Shown: one piece after another, positions 1 to 10,317 of the stretch
Numbering within the stretch: position 1 is the stretch's first letter
How the letters are laid out: each line of letters opens with the position of its first letter
From: CAVQGZ01 sp942491665
GTDB taxonomy: Bacteria > Actinomycetota > Actinomycetes > Jiangellales > Jiangellaceae
Direction: 5' to 3'
Length of the DNA: 64,000 bases
Assembly: GCA_942491665.1 (NCBI GenBank)
Contig: CALOBR010000001.1
Coordinates: 186,001-250,000 of the forward strand
Notes under the pieces: model-generated
Databases searched by the model: none
Seen by the model: the letters and a program-made list of their open reading frames with translations, nothing else
What the model was told of the DNA's origin: nothing
Translations under genes and position numbers: made by a program

Positions 1-1243
<1,243 letters not shown>

Positions 1244-1253
1244 CCCGAGCAGG

Positions 1254-3326
1254 CTAGTTGGCCGCGCGAAGGTCGTCGGCGAACAGCGGCACCTTCGGAG
1301 CCGGGGTTCCCGTCGGCGCGATGCCGAGCCTGGGGAGCGCGAACTTCATGATGTCAGCGAAGACCGGGCCTGCGGTGCCGCCGCCCGAGCTGCCGGACAC
1401 CGGATCCTGCAGGGAGACGACGACGACCAGCTGTGGGTCGTCTGCCGGTGCGAACCCGGCGAAGGAGGTGGTGCGACCGACCTGCACTCCCCGTTCGTCG
1501 AGACGCTGAGCGGTGCCGGTCTTGCCGGCGATCCGGTAGCCGTCGACCACCACGTTGCTGGCCGTCCCGCCTTCGCCCACCACGGCTTCCATCATGCGGG
1601 TGACGTCCCGTGCCGTGTGCGGGCTGACGACCTGCACCGGCTCCTCGTGCGGCACGGGCCGCTCCGTGCCGTCGGTGTCGACGACCGCCTCGACCAGGCG
1701 CGGAGGCACCCGCAGCCCGTCGTTGGCCAGTGCTCCGTAGGCCGCCGCCAGGTGGACGATGGTGGCTGACAGACCCTGCCCGTACGAGATCGTGTCGCGC
1801 CGCAGGTCGGCCCACTGCTCGCCCAGCACCCCGGCAGACTCTCCCGGCATCCCGGTCCCTGGTTTGCTGCCGTAGCCGAACCTGACGAGGTAGTCACGCA
1901 GCTCGCTCTTGTCGATGAGCTCGGCAGCCTTCATCGTGCCGACGTTGCTCGACTTGGCAAGGATGCCCGACATCGTGATCTGCCAGTCCTCGTGCGGAGC
2001 GAAGTCCGTGATCGGCGTCGGCCAGCCATCGCGGACGATGGAGTCCGGGACGGTGAACACGTCATCCGGCTCGGCGGCGCCGGAGTCGACGACAGCCGCC
2101 ATGGTGAGCACCTTCTGCACCGATCCCGGCTCGAACGGTGCGCTGATCGCCCGGCTGCCGCGGTCGTCTGAGGCTGTGCCATCAGGGTTGTCAGGGTTCA
2201 CGTGCGGGACGTCGGCCATCGCCACGATGGCGCCGGTCGACGGGTCGTAGACGATGGCAGAGCCGAACGCGGCCTTGGACTCAGCCACCTTGGCAGCGAG
2301 CGTCCGCTCCACCATCCATTGGATGTCACGGTCGATGGTCAGGCGCAACCCCGCCCCGGGGACGGGGTCGACCCTGCTCTGGCTGGCGAGCGGGATGGCA
2401 CGTCCGGCACTGTCGCGCTCATAGCTCAGCGAGCCCGGCACGCCGGCAAGCACGTCGTCGTAGGACTCCTCGAGGCCAGCCTGTCCGCCGACCTGCTCCT
2501 GCTCCCCCTCCTCGCCGTTGTTGGCGATGAAGCCGATGATGTTGCCCGCCACGGCACCGGCGGGGTAGGCCCGGTCGGCGGACGGCTCGGAGTAGATGCC
2601 CTTGATGCCCATGGCACGGATGGTGCTCCACACCGGGCCGTCGACGGCCCGCGCGATCGGTTCGTAGGCCGATCCGCCGGTCATCTCGGCCTGCAGCACC
2701 GCCGGGTCACGATCGAGGGGGCCGGCCAGCTGCAGGGCCGCCGCGGCCGGGTTGCTCATCTGGGTCTGGTCGACGATGACGTCCACGGCGTCCACGGTGG
2801 TCGCCAGCGGCACCCCGTTGGCGTCCAGGATCGGTCCGCGCACCGCGGGAAGGGAGATCGCGAGTGTGCGGGCGCTGGCCGCCTGGACGGCCCAGTCGTT
2901 GGGGTCAACTCCCTGCAGCCACACCAGCCGGACGAAGAAGCCGCCGAAGATCAACGAGAGCGCCAGAAAGGCGGCGGTCAGCCGACGCGGGGAACGCACC
3001 AGACGTAGCGTCGGCAGGGGCACTCGCGGCAGGCGCCGCCGCGATCGCGTCGATCGGCGCGGGCTGGCCGACGACGGGCGCGACGCCCCCGGACGCTTAC
3101 CGCTCTGCGGCGACCGAGAAGGGCGGGTGCCCGACTGGCGCGTGGTCGACTGCACGCGAGGCATTCTGGTGCCGGCGCTGGGCGAATCCCGCGAAGCGAC
3201 CGGACGTGTCCCGGTCCTTCTCGTCGCCGTTCCCCCCCTCGCTGAGCCGCGCGTCGTGGGTGCGGGGCGTGCTGGGCGCCGCTGCCCCGACCCCGGCCGC
3301 GGGCGATCGGAGTCGGGTGGGGTCAC
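1254..3326 (-). CDS. ftsI: Septal peptidoglycan transpeptidase FtsI (PBP3)
   Basis: Class B penicillin-binding protein of 690 residues that cross-links septal peptidoglycan in the divisome. The first ~100 residues are a long basic, proline-rich cytoplasmic tail, longer than in E. coli but usual in actinobacteria. One membrane segment follows (about residues 110-130), then the dimerisation domain and the transpeptidase domain. The active-site triads are visible: S402-V-Q-K405, S459-S-N461 and K602-T-G604. The GTG start overlaps the ftsL stop in a GTGA junction, which suggests translational coupling. Confidence 0.95.
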   Translation of the reverse strand: MTPPDSDRPRPGSGQRRPARPAPTTRGSARGGTATRRTGTRPVASRDSPSAGTRMPRVQSTTRQSGTRPSRSPQSGKRPGASRPSSASPRRSTRSRRRLPRVPLPTLRLVRSPRRLTAAFLALSLIFGGFFVRLVWLQGVDPNDWAVQAASARTLAISLPAVRGPILDANGVPLATTVDAVDVIVDQTQMSNPAAAALQLAGPLDRDPAVLQAEMTGGSAYEPIARAVDGPVWSTIRAMGIKGIYSEPSADRAYPAGAVAGNIIGFIANNGEEGEQEQVGGQAGLEESYDDVLAGVPGSLSYERDSAGRAIPLASQSRVDPVPGAGLRLTIDRDIQWMVERTLAAKVAESKAAFGSAIVYDPSTGAIVAMADVPHVNPDNPDGTASDDRGSRAISAPFEPGSVQKVLTMAAVVDSGAAEPDDVFTVPDSIVRDGWPTPITDFAPHEDWQITMSGILAKSSNVGTMKAAELIDKSELRDYLVRFGYGSKPGTGMPGESAGVLGEQWADLRRDTISYGQGLSATIVHLAAAYGALANDGLRVPPRLVEAVVDTDGTERPVPHEEPVQVVSPHTARDVTRMMEAVVGEGGTASNVVVDGYRIAGKTGTAQRLDERGVQVGRTTSFAGFAPADDPQLVVVVSLQDPVSGSSGGGTAGPVFADIMKFALPRLGIAPTGTPAPKVPLFADDLRAAN

Positions 3327-3739
3327 CGGCCGCCACCCGGCGGCACCGGCGCGGGGACGATCTCACCGAGGATGGTCGCGGACTCGAGGTCGAGGAACAC
3401 CGGCGTGTCGTTGGGCACCATGCCCGCCCGGGTCGCCGCCTTGACCAGCGCTCCCGGAGCCTCGCGCTCAGCCAGCTCGGCCGTCAGCGTCTGGCGCTGC
3501 TCGCGCAGGTCTGCGACCTGTCCCTGCATCTCGAACAGTGCGAATGCGCGCTGCTGCATACCGGTCGTCACCAGCAGCAGCCCGACCAGCCCGGCGCCCA
3601 GCACCAGCATCACGACGGTCACGAACGCCGCCCGCGGCGCTCGCCTGCCGGGCGTCGGCACCAGGCGCAGCGACGCCTCACGCCAGTGCGTGGGGGAGAA
3701 AGCGCGGGCGGTGGCGCCCGACACGTGGGCGGCGCTCAT
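3323..3739 (-). CDS. ftsL: FtsL-like cell division membrane protein
   Basis: Small bitopic protein of 138 residues placed between rsmH and ftsI, the standard ftsL position. It has a short basic cytoplasmic N-terminus, one hydrophobic segment (about residues 38-60, VTVVMLVLGAGLVGLLLV) and then a coiled-coil-like stretch rich in Q, L, E and R, as expected of a FtsB/FtsL divisome scaffold. The start chosen is the ATG that overlaps the rsmH stop (ATGA). The frame remains open upstream, but that extension would run into rsmH. FtsL sequences diverge quickly, so the call leans on topology and synteny. Confidence 0.8.
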   Translation of the reverse strand: MSAAHVSGATARAFSPTHWREASLRLVPTPGRRAPRAAFVTVVMLVLGAGLVGLLLVTTGMQQRAFALFEMQGQVADLREQRQTLTAELAEREAPGALVKAATRAGMVPNDTPVFLDLESATILGEIVPAPVPPGGGR

Positions 3740-4704
3740 GCTGCCACCGCCAGGTCGCCGATGCCGATCCGTTCGGCGCCGCGCAGCTTCGCCGACGCTG
3801 CACGCGGGTTGCGCGCGCACTCCTGCTCGTCCGGTCGCTCGGCCCCACGAGTCAGCAACCGCAGGAGCGGTCCGTGCTCGGGCAGCTCGACCGGCAGGTC
3901 GACGGGTGTGCGACTCGCAGCACCCTTCGTCAGAGCACGCTTCACGATGCGGTCCTCCAGGGAGTGGTAGGCCAGTACGACGATGCGGCCGGAGAGGGCG
4001 AGGGCGTTGATTGCGGCGGGGACGGCCGTGGTGAGGGTCGAGAGCTCGGCGTTGACCTCGATCCGAAGTGCCTGAAAGGTGCGCTTGGCCGGGTGTCCCC
4101 CCGTGCGTCGGCTGGCCGCCGGGATCTGTTCACGGAGCAGGTCGACGAGCCGGGCACTGGTGCTGAAGGGCTCGCGCTCGCGCTCGGCGGCCACCGCGAC
4201 AGCGATGCGGCGGGCGAATCGCTCCTCGCCGTACTGACTCAGCACCCGTGCCAGGTCGCGAGCCGGGTAGGTGTTGAGCACGTCGGCCGCCGTGGGTCCC
4301 TGCGTGGGGTCCATGCGCATGTCGAGTGGCGCGTCAGTGGAGTAGGAGAAGCCGCGTCGGGCCTCGTCCAGCTGGAGCGAGGAGACTCCGAGGTCGAGCA
4401 GGACGCCGTCCACCGGGCCTCGGCCCAAGGTCGTCAGCACCCGACCGACCTGGTCGTAGACCGCCGGCACCAGGGTGACCCGTCCGGTGTAGGCCGCCAG
4501 CCGCTCGCCCGCCACGTCGAGCGCCTCGGGGTCACGGTCGATGCCCACCAGGTGCATCTCGGGACAGGCGTCCAGCAGGGCCGCGGCGTGCCCACCCATG
4601 CCGAGGGTCGCGTCCACGACGACGGCGCCCCGGTGACCGAGGGCAGGAGCCAGCAGCTCGACCACACGGGTCTGCATCACCGGGATGTGACGCTGCTGCG
4701 GCAT
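3736..4704 (-). CDS. rsmH: 16S rRNA (cytosine(1402)-N(4))-methyltransferase RsmH (MraW)
   Basis: SAM-dependent methyltransferase that modifies C1402 of 16S rRNA in the small subunit. The 322-residue protein begins QQRHIPVM and carries the SAM-binding VDATLGMGGHA motif near residue 30, followed by LDLGVSSLQLDEARRGFS, typical of RsmH. A longer reading frame exists upstream, but the ATG at 4704 has a good AAGGAG ribosome binding site and matches the family N-terminus. The 172-bp gap to mraZ contains no recognisable gene. The 3' end overlaps ftsL. Confidence 0.93.
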   Translation of the reverse strand: MPQQRHIPVMQTRVVELLAPALGHRGAVVVDATLGMGGHAAALLDACPEMHLVGIDRDPEALDVAGERLAAYTGRVTLVPAVYDQVGRVLTTLGRGPVDGVLLDLGVSSLQLDEARRGFSYSTDAPLDMRMDPTQGPTAADVLNTYPARDLARVLSQYGEERFARRIAVAVAAEREREPFSTSARLVDLLREQIPAASRRTGGHPAKRTFQALRIEVNAELSTLTTAVPAAINALALSGRIVVLAYHSLEDRIVKRALTKGAASRTPVDLPVELPEHGPLLRLLTRGAERPDEQECARNPRAASAKLRGAERIGIGDLAVAA

Positions 4705-4876
4705 CGGCTCGGGCTCCTTGCGCTTCGTCGGGTCTGGGAGTGGATGACCGGCGGGGCGGGTGGGTGTCGATCGAGTGGCCAGGTCTCCTGCCCGACCGTC
4801 CTTCTGCCGCCAGGGAAGGTGCGTCAGACGGGTCGGGCGGGCCGGAGACCTCACCGCTCGAGCGGTGAGACATGGG

Positions 4877-5308
4877 TCAGAACAAGTCGTCGAGCACCCC
4901 CTCGTCGAAGGCGGCGAAGTCGGCCTCGTTGGCTGCGTGGTAGGTGCTCCAGGCCGCGGGGTCCCAGATCTCCAGCCGGGAGAGCGCGCCGATGACGACC
5001 ACGTCGCGGTCCAGCCCGGCGTAGGTGCGCAGACCGGACGGCAGGGTCACCCGACCCTGCTTGTCGGGGAGGTCGTCGTGCGCCGCCGCCGCCAGCATGC
5101 GCGTGGCGTCGCGGGCCTTGCGGGAACCGACCGGCGCATTGACGAGCGTGGCGAACCGCTCGGCGAAGGCGTCGCGGGAGAAGACGAACAGGCAGCGTTC
5201 CTGGCCCGGAGTGACGACCACGCCTTCGGCCAGCGCCTCGCGGTACTTGGCCGGCAGAGCGAGACGTCCCTTCTCGTCCAGCCGCGGTGAGTAGGTGCCC
5301 AAGAACAC
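4877..5308 (-). CDS. mraZ: Transcriptional regulator MraZ
   Basis: Dodecameric AbrB-fold DNA-binding protein that represses its own division operon. At 143 residues it has the family's usual length, with two tandem SpoVT/AbrB-like repeats: FLGTYSPRLDEKGR at the N-terminus and the second repeat around DKQGRVTLPSGLR. The start is a GTG at 5308, 7 nt after a strong GGAGGTG ribosome binding site. A longer in-frame ATG at 5401 would add residues unlike the family and run through the operator boxes. Regulation is visible: four TGGGG/C boxes with 10-bp spacing lie about 48-82 bp upstream. Confidence 0.94.
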   Translation of the reverse strand: MFLGTYSPRLDEKGRLALPAKYREALAEGVVVTPGQERCLFVFSRDAFAERFATLVNAPVGSRKARDATRMLAAAAHDDLPDKQGRVTLPSGLRTYAGLDRDVVVIGALSRLEIWDPAAWSTYHAANEADFAAFDEGVLDDLF

Positions 5309-5355
5309 AGGCGCCACCTCCTCGACCCGCTGACCGGGGTTTGCCGACCATGGCT

Positions 5356-5400
5356 CCCCACTGCACCCCACTCTAGCCCACCAAGCCCCACCTACGTCCA
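5356..5400 (-). promoter_or_regulatory. MraZ operator box array
   Basis: Read on the minus strand, TGGGG-type pentamers recur with an exact 10-bp period: CCCCA on the plus strand at 5356-5360, 5366-5370 and 5386-5390, and GCCCA at 5376-5380. A degenerate fifth copy (TGGAC) lies at 5396-5400. MraZ is known to bind direct TGGG-type repeats separated by 5 bp just upstream of its own gene, and this matches in position, orientation and spacing. Confidence 0.85.
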
Positions 5401-5587
5401 CTGCAGTGGTTGCCGAATCGGCGTGTTGCGCCTGTGTCCACGCAGGCCAGAGCAGGTATCGACGAGCGACGTCCGCAACCCGGATGACCGCCCGGACTCG
5501 TGCGATCGTCCGAGCTTTGGAACACTGCCACTAGCCGTCTGCTGACTGCGGGCGGGAGGGCCTGCCAGGGCGAGGAGGAGTCACCAG

Positions 5588-6604
5588 ATGAGCACCACGG
5601 TCGCCGGGACCGGTCTGTCCACGGCAGACGACGCTCTGGGCTTCGCTGGCCTCGACGAGGTGACGCAGGCCGCCGACCGCATCGTCGCGTCGGTGTCATC
5701 AGTGATCGAGGGCAAGCCGGACGTGATCCGCCTGAGCGTGGTCGTGCTGCTGGCCGGCGGCCACCTGCTGGTCGAGGACGTGCCCGGCGTGGGCAAGACC
5801 ATGCTGGCGAAGTCGTTGGCCCGCTCCATCGACTGCTCGATGCGGCGCGTGCAGTTCACACCCGACCTGATGCCCAGCGACGTGACCGGCGTCAGCGTCT
5901 TCAACCAGCAGACCCGGGAGTTCGAGTTTCGCCCCGGCGGCATCTTCGCCAACGTCGTGCTCGGTGACGAGATCAACCGCGCCTCGCCCAAGACCCAGTC
6001 GGCGATGCTGGAGGCGATGGAGGAGAGTCAGGTCAGCGTCGACGGCCAGACCTATCCGCTCGAGGCGCCGTTCTTGGTGATCGCGACTCAGAATCCGGTC
6101 GAGATGGAGGGCACCTACCCGCTACCGGAGGCCCAGCGCGACCGGTTCATGGTGCAGACCGCGATCGGGTACCCCTCATCCACCCATGAGCTCGCGATGA
6201 TCGACACTCAGGCCGGGGAGTCGTCGCTGGCACACCAGAAGTCGGTCACAACAGCCCAGGACGTCGCACGCTTCCAGTCGATGGTTCGCTCCGTGCACAT
6301 GGCGGACGTGGTGAAGGCCTACGTCGTCGACCTCGTCGGCTCGACCCGGCGCTCACCCGAGCTGCGCCTCGGCGCATCTCCCCGCGCGACGATCCACCTG
6401 GTTCGGGCCGCTCGCGCCCGCGCCGCGGTCGACGGGCGCGACTTCGTGCTTCCCGACGACGTGCAAGCACTCGCGGCACCGGTGCTGGCGCACCGGTTGC
6501 TGCTGACCGCCGAGGCACAGATCGGCCGGCGCACAGCCGCGGACGTCGTGAGCGACCTCGTCCGCTCTCTGCCGGCGCCGGGGCCGGCGTCCACGCCTCG
6601 GTAG
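5588..6604 (+). CDS. MoxR-family AAA+ ATPase
   Basis: Chaperone-like AAA+ ATPase of 338 residues. Visible parts are the Walker A DVPGVGKTML near residue 63, the Walker B region VVLGDEINRASPKTQ, and the sensor block IATQNPVEMEGTYPLPEAQRDRF typical of MoxR. The start ATG follows an AGGAGG-type ribosome binding site. It is the first gene of a three-gene operon with a DUF58 protein (5 bp downstream) and a transglutaminase. MoxR proteins typically act with von Willebrand/DUF58 partners to activate or assemble envelope or metal-dependent complexes. The precise client here is unknown. Confidence 0.9.
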   Translation: MSTTVAGTGLSTADDALGFAGLDEVTQAADRIVASVSSVIEGKPDVIRLSVVVLLAGGHLLVEDVPGVGKTMLAKSLARSIDCSMRRVQFTPDLMPSDVTGVSVFNQQTREFEFRPGGIFANVVLGDEINRASPKTQSAMLEAMEESQVSVDGQTYPLEAPFLVIATQNPVEMEGTYPLPEAQRDRFMVQTAIGYPSSTHELAMIDTQAGESSLAHQKSVTTAQDVARFQSMVRSVHMADVVKAYVVDLVGSTRRSPELRLGASPRATIHLVRAARARAAVDGRDFVLPDDVQALAAPVLAHRLLLTAEAQIGRRTAADVVSDLVRSLPAPGPASTPR

Positions 6605-6609
6605 CGGAC

Positions 6610-7992
6610 GTGAAGCCTGCCGGGTCTGCCTCTGAGGTATCCGAGCGCCTCAGTCACCGGGGGCTGACCCGTCGCGGGTGGCTGTTCGGGGTGATCGGCG
6701 TCGCAGCCCTCGCGGTCGGGCTGGTCGGCGGTGGCGACGGATGGCAGCGAGTCGGGCTGCTGCTCCTGGGACTGCTGCTGCTCAGCGGCCTCGCCGTGGT
6801 GCGCACCCGGCTCGGGCTGCAGGCCCAGCGTTCGGTCGACCCACGCCGCGTGCCGGTCGACTCCGAGACCACGGTGCACCTCGACCTGCGCTCGTCGACC
6901 TTCGTCCCGGCAGGGATGCTGCGCCTGGAAGACACCGTTCCGGGTGCGGGGTCAGCGCGACCGCGCTTCGTCATCGACCGTGGCGGCGCCCGGTGGGCCC
7001 GGCGGGTGACCTACCGACTACGTCCGCGCCACCGCGGGCTGCTCGACGTCGGTCCGCTGACGGTCGTCGTGGAAGACCCGTTCGGCCTGGCCACCACCCG
7101 TCGCCAGATCGCCGGGGTCACCCCGGTCGTGGTGACCCCGCGAGTCGTCGCGCTGCCGGCGGTGCGGATTCCCGGGGAGTGGAGCGGCAGTGGCGAGTCC
7201 CGGCCGCGCTCGATCGCCGCGGCGGGCGAGGAGGACGTCACTGTTCGCCCCTACCAGCGCGGGGACGACCGGCGTCGGGTGCACTGGCGGGCCAGCGCTC
7301 GGCACTCCCAGCTGATGGTGCGCCGCGAGGAACAACCCTGGCAGAGCCGCGCCACCCTGGTGCTCGACAACCGGCTCGCCGGGCACTCGACCCGCCAGCC
7401 GGGACGCCAGACGCCGCAGACGTCGTCGATGGAGTGGGCCGTGACAGCAGCCGCCTCGGTCGGCACCCACCTGCTCGCCCGGGGGTACTCAGTGCGACTG
7501 GTGACCGACGAGGGCGGCTCGACCAGTACGGCGTGGCACGACCACAGCGAGGGCCCTGGCTCGGCGGAGGGCCTGCTGCTGGAGGCGCTGGCCACGGTGG
7601 ACGTGTCGGCGACGGCGTCGGTGGGCACCGTGCGGTCGATGATGCATGGGGCGGGGACGGCGAGCGGCCTGCTCGTCGCGGTGCTGGGCGCGATGAACGC
7701 CGACGAGCTGGCCTCGATGGCGCGCCTGCGGCACGACACGTCGGCAGCCTTGGCGATCGTGCTCGACGTCGGGCAGTGGCCGGGCGGTCAAGCCGTCAGC
7801 GCCACGGCAGTGGCCGCCGACGCGGTCGCGGCCACCCTCGCGCGTGCCGGCTGGCACGCGGTGGTGGCCGGCGGGACCGACCGGTCCGTCGACGCAGTAG
7901 CCGCAGCCTGGGGTCGCCTTGCGGAGGGCGCACCGCCTACCCCTGCAGTGCACAGCACGACCCGGGCCGAGCCTGTCGGGGTGTCGCGATGA
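6610..7992 (+). CDS. DUF58 domain membrane protein
   Basis: A 460-residue protein starting with GTG 5 bp after the moxR stop. Two hydrophobic segments near the N-terminus (about residues 22-60) anchor it in the membrane. A beta-rich middle region follows, then the DUF58 core with GSGESRPRSIAAAGEEDVTVRPYQRGDDRRRVHWRAS-type sequence, whose YxxGDDxRxVHW motif is diagnostic. The C-terminal part has a vWA-like fold pattern. It overlaps the next gene by ATGA. DUF58 proteins usually partner MoxR ATPases; the molecular function is unproven. Confidence 0.85.
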   Translation: MKPAGSASEVSERLSHRGLTRRGWLFGVIGVAALAVGLVGGGDGWQRVGLLLLGLLLLSGLAVVRTRLGLQAQRSVDPRRVPVDSETTVHLDLRSSTFVPAGMLRLEDTVPGAGSARPRFVIDRGGARWARRVTYRLRPRHRGLLDVGPLTVVVEDPFGLATTRRQIAGVTPVVVTPRVVALPAVRIPGEWSGSGESRPRSIAAAGEEDVTVRPYQRGDDRRRVHWRASARHSQLMVRREEQPWQSRATLVLDNRLAGHSTRQPGRQTPQTSSMEWAVTAAASVGTHLLARGYSVRLVTDEGGSTSTAWHDHSEGPGSAEGLLLEALATVDVSATASVGTVRSMMHGAGTASGLLVAVLGAMNADELASMARLRHDTSAALAIVLDVGQWPGGQAVSATAVAADAVAATLARAGWHAVVAGGTDRSVDAVAAAWGRLAEGAPPTPAVHSTTRAEPVGVSR

Positions 7993-10232
7993 CCGGCTCG
8001 GTGCGACTGTCTCTGGCCGCCGCGACAGCAACCCTGTTGACCGTGATCGGGCTGCAACCGATCGTCGAGACCGGTTCGTGGGTCGCACCCGCGGTCGTGG
8101 CCGTGCTGCTCGTGGCAGGTGTCGGGATCGGGCTGCGCGCAGCCCAGGTGCCGCCGTGGGCGGTGGCGGCCGCCCAAGCCGTCGTGTCGGTGCTGTGGGT
8201 CGGCTACCTGGTGGCCGAAGACCAGGCCCGACTCGGGTTTCTACCCTCGCGTGCCTGGGCGGCGGACCTGGCCGACACCTACGGCCTCGGCCTGCAGTCG
8301 GTGCGCGAGTACCGAGCACCCGTCCCGCTCGACGACGGGATCTTGCTGCTGCTCGTCGCTGGCGTGGCCCTCACCGCACTCTCGGTCGACGCGCTGGCCG
8401 TGACGGCACGTATGGCGCCACTGGCCGGCGTCCCCCTGGCGATCATGCACGCGGTGGCCATGGCCACCAGCCCGCAGGGCGCCTCGGCCTGGGCGTTCGT
8501 CGCCGCGGCCGGGGGGTACCTGCTTCTGCTGGCCGTCGATGGACGTGAACGCGCCGCCCGCTGGGGACGCCCGCTCGGCTCCACCGCCAACTCAGCCGTC
8601 ACGGCCGGGTCTCGGGCGTCGAGCCTGTCATCCATCGGCCTCCCGCTTGCCATGGGCGCAGTGGCTCTCGCCGTCGCCGGGGCGACGCTGCTCCCGCAGG
8701 GCGGTCTCGCCCTCATCGCCGGCGCCGACGGCGGTGGCTCCGGAGGCCAGACGATTCGTACGGAGAACCCGATCGTCGACCTCAAGCGCGACCTGGTGCG
8801 TCCCGACAACGTCGACGTCATCAGGTTCACCAGCGACGCACCAGCGCCGGAGTACCTGCGCCTGCTCACCCTGGACGTCTACGACGGCGAGGTGTGGCGC
8901 ACCTCGGACCGACCGGTGCCCGAGCGCAACCGCGTGACCGACGGGCTCCCCTCCCCGCCCGGTCTGGGCACCGCCGTCGCCCGCAGCGAGCAGCAGTACG
9001 AGCTGGAGATCACCTCGAACCTGCAGTCGCAGTGGCTGCCGCTGCCCTACCCCGCATCTGAGGTGGCCGCGGCCGACGGCGACTGGCGCTACGACTCCTC
9101 GACCTTGGACGTGGTGGCCACCGACCGCACGACCGAAGGCCTGCGCTACGACGTGACCTCGCTCGAGGTGACGCCGACGCCCGAACAGCTCGCGGGCCCC
9201 CCGCCGGGCCCCGGGCGTCTCGTGGAGATGCTCGAGCTGCCGGGCGCCACGCCGTCGGTCGTGGGTGACCTGGCCCGCGAGGTCACTGCTGACGCCGAGG
9301 ACAACTATGCGCGGGCGGTCGCGCTGCAGCAGTGGTTCCGCAGCGACGGCGGCTTCGTCTACGACCTGTCGGTCGACCCCGGCAACGGCTCGAACGACCT
9401 CGTGGCCTTCCTCGACGAGCGTCGCGGCTACTGCGAGCAGTACGCGGCGACCATGGCGATCATGGCCCGGGCTTTGGGTATCCCGGCGCGGGTCGGGGTG
9501 GGCTACTTGCGCGGGGAGCAGGCTCAACCCGGCTACTGGGTCGTTCGGGCGCAGGACGCGCACGCCTGGCCCGAGCTGTACTTCGACGGAGTCGGCTGGG
9601 TTCGGTTCGAGCCCACCCCGGCTGCCCGTACCGGGTCGCCCCCGGACTACACGGTTCCCGGGGCCGAGCAGACCGACGTCGCGGAGTCGCTGGAGACGCC
9701 GGTCGACTCCGAGAGCGACTCCGACCCGGGCGCTGTCGCGCCCTTGGACGACCTGGTGCAGGAGGGCGCTCTGACCTCCACCCAGCCCAGCAGGTTGCCC
9801 CTGCTGGCCGTCGTCGTGAGCCTGGTGCTCATGTCGCTCACACCGGTGGTCGCCGGCTGGGTGGTGCGCCGACGCCGGTGGCGTCGTGCGGCCGACGACC
9901 CCGCTCGAGTGGCCGAGGCTGCTTGGGCCGACATCCAGGACGCGGCTCTGGAGATGGGTTTCGCCACCAATCCGTCGGACACGATCCGGGTGAGTGCCGC
10001 CACGCTGGGTGAGTCGGCTGGGCTCGCCGGTGAGCCGCGCGAACGTCTCGACGCAGTGGCTCGCGCCACCGAGCGGGCGCGCTACGCAGGGCGTCCGCCG
10101 GCGGTGGGGTCGGTGCAGGAATGCGACGCCGCGCTGGTGCGCGAAGCACTGGTCGCGGGGACGTCACGCGGAGCACGCTGGCGGGCACGGCTCTGGCCCG
10201 CTCCCATGCGCCGGCTCCTCGGACGGCGCTGA
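7989..10232 (+). CDS. TgpA-like transmembrane transglutaminase (DUF3488/DUF4129 type)
   Basis: A 747-residue membrane protein whose ATG overlaps the DUF58 stop. The N-terminus has about six hydrophobic helices (to about residue 250), then an extracytoplasmic transglutaminase-like domain, one more membrane helix near 610 and a cytoplasmic DUF4129-like tail. The catalytic Cys is C482 in RRGYCEQYA and the His is H525 in DAHAWPE. The position of the third catalytic residue is Glu541 (FEPTP) rather than Asp. In Pseudomonas the TgpA homologue is essential and periplasmic. Lying in an operon with MoxR and DUF58 beside the dcw cluster, a role in envelope remodelling is likely. The substrate is unknown. 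Confidence 0.88.
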   Translation: MTGSVRLSLAAATATLLTVIGLQPIVETGSWVAPAVVAVLLVAGVGIGLRAAQVPPWAVAAAQAVVSVLWVGYLVAEDQARLGFLPSRAWAADLADTYGLGLQSVREYRAPVPLDDGILLLLVAGVALTALSVDALAVTARMAPLAGVPLAIMHAVAMATSPQGASAWAFVAAAGGYLLLLAVDGRERAARWGRPLGSTANSAVTAGSRASSLSSIGLPLAMGAVALAVAGATLLPQGGLALIAGADGGGSGGQTIRTENPIVDLKRDLVRPDNVDVIRFTSDAPAPEYLRLLTLDVYDGEVWRTSDRPVPERNRVTDGLPSPPGLGTAVARSEQQYELEITSNLQSQWLPLPYPASEVAAADGDWRYDSSTLDVVATDRTTEGLRYDVTSLEVTPTPEQLAGPPPGPGRLVEMLELPGATPSVVGDLAREVTADAEDNYARAVALQQWFRSDGGFVYDLSVDPGNGSNDLVAFLDERRGYCEQYAATMAIMARALGIPARVGVGYLRGEQAQPGYWVVRAQDAHAWPELYFDGVGWVRFEPTPAARTGSPPDYTVPGAEQTDVAESLETPVDSESDSDPGAVAPLDDLVQEGALTSTQPSRLPLLAVVVSLVLMSLTPVVAGWVVRRRRWRRAADDPARVAEAAWADIQDAALEMGFATNPSDTIRVSAATLGESAGLAGEPRERLDAVARATERARYAGRPPAVGSVQECDAALVREALVAGTSRGARWRARLWPAPMRRLLGRR

Positions 10233-10249
10233 CGCGTTCGGACCGGGCG

Positions 10250-10274
10250 GCGCTGCACCCAGATCGGGCAGCGC
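10250..10274 (+). terminator. Hairpin terminator candidate after the transglutaminase operon
   Basis: Seventeen bases after the stop codon, GCGCTGC-A-CCC is followed by a 5-nt loop and GGGCAGCGC. This gives a 9-bp GC stem with one bulged A. No U-tract follows, as is common in high-GC actinobacteria. A second, weaker hairpin lies at 10272-10308 (CGCTAGTGG / CCACTGGCG). The site sits between convergent genes and could serve both strands. Confidence 0.5.
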
Positions 10275-10317
10275 TAGTGGATCCGACTTGCGCGCAGCGC
10301 CACTGGCGTGTGCTGGG

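Noticed and set aside
6678..7988. N-terminal extension of the transglutaminase frame to 1184 residues
   Set aside because: It runs antiparallel in register with the DUF58 gene. The extension is arginine- and proline-rich noise. The ATG at 7989 overlapping the DUF58 stop is the real start.
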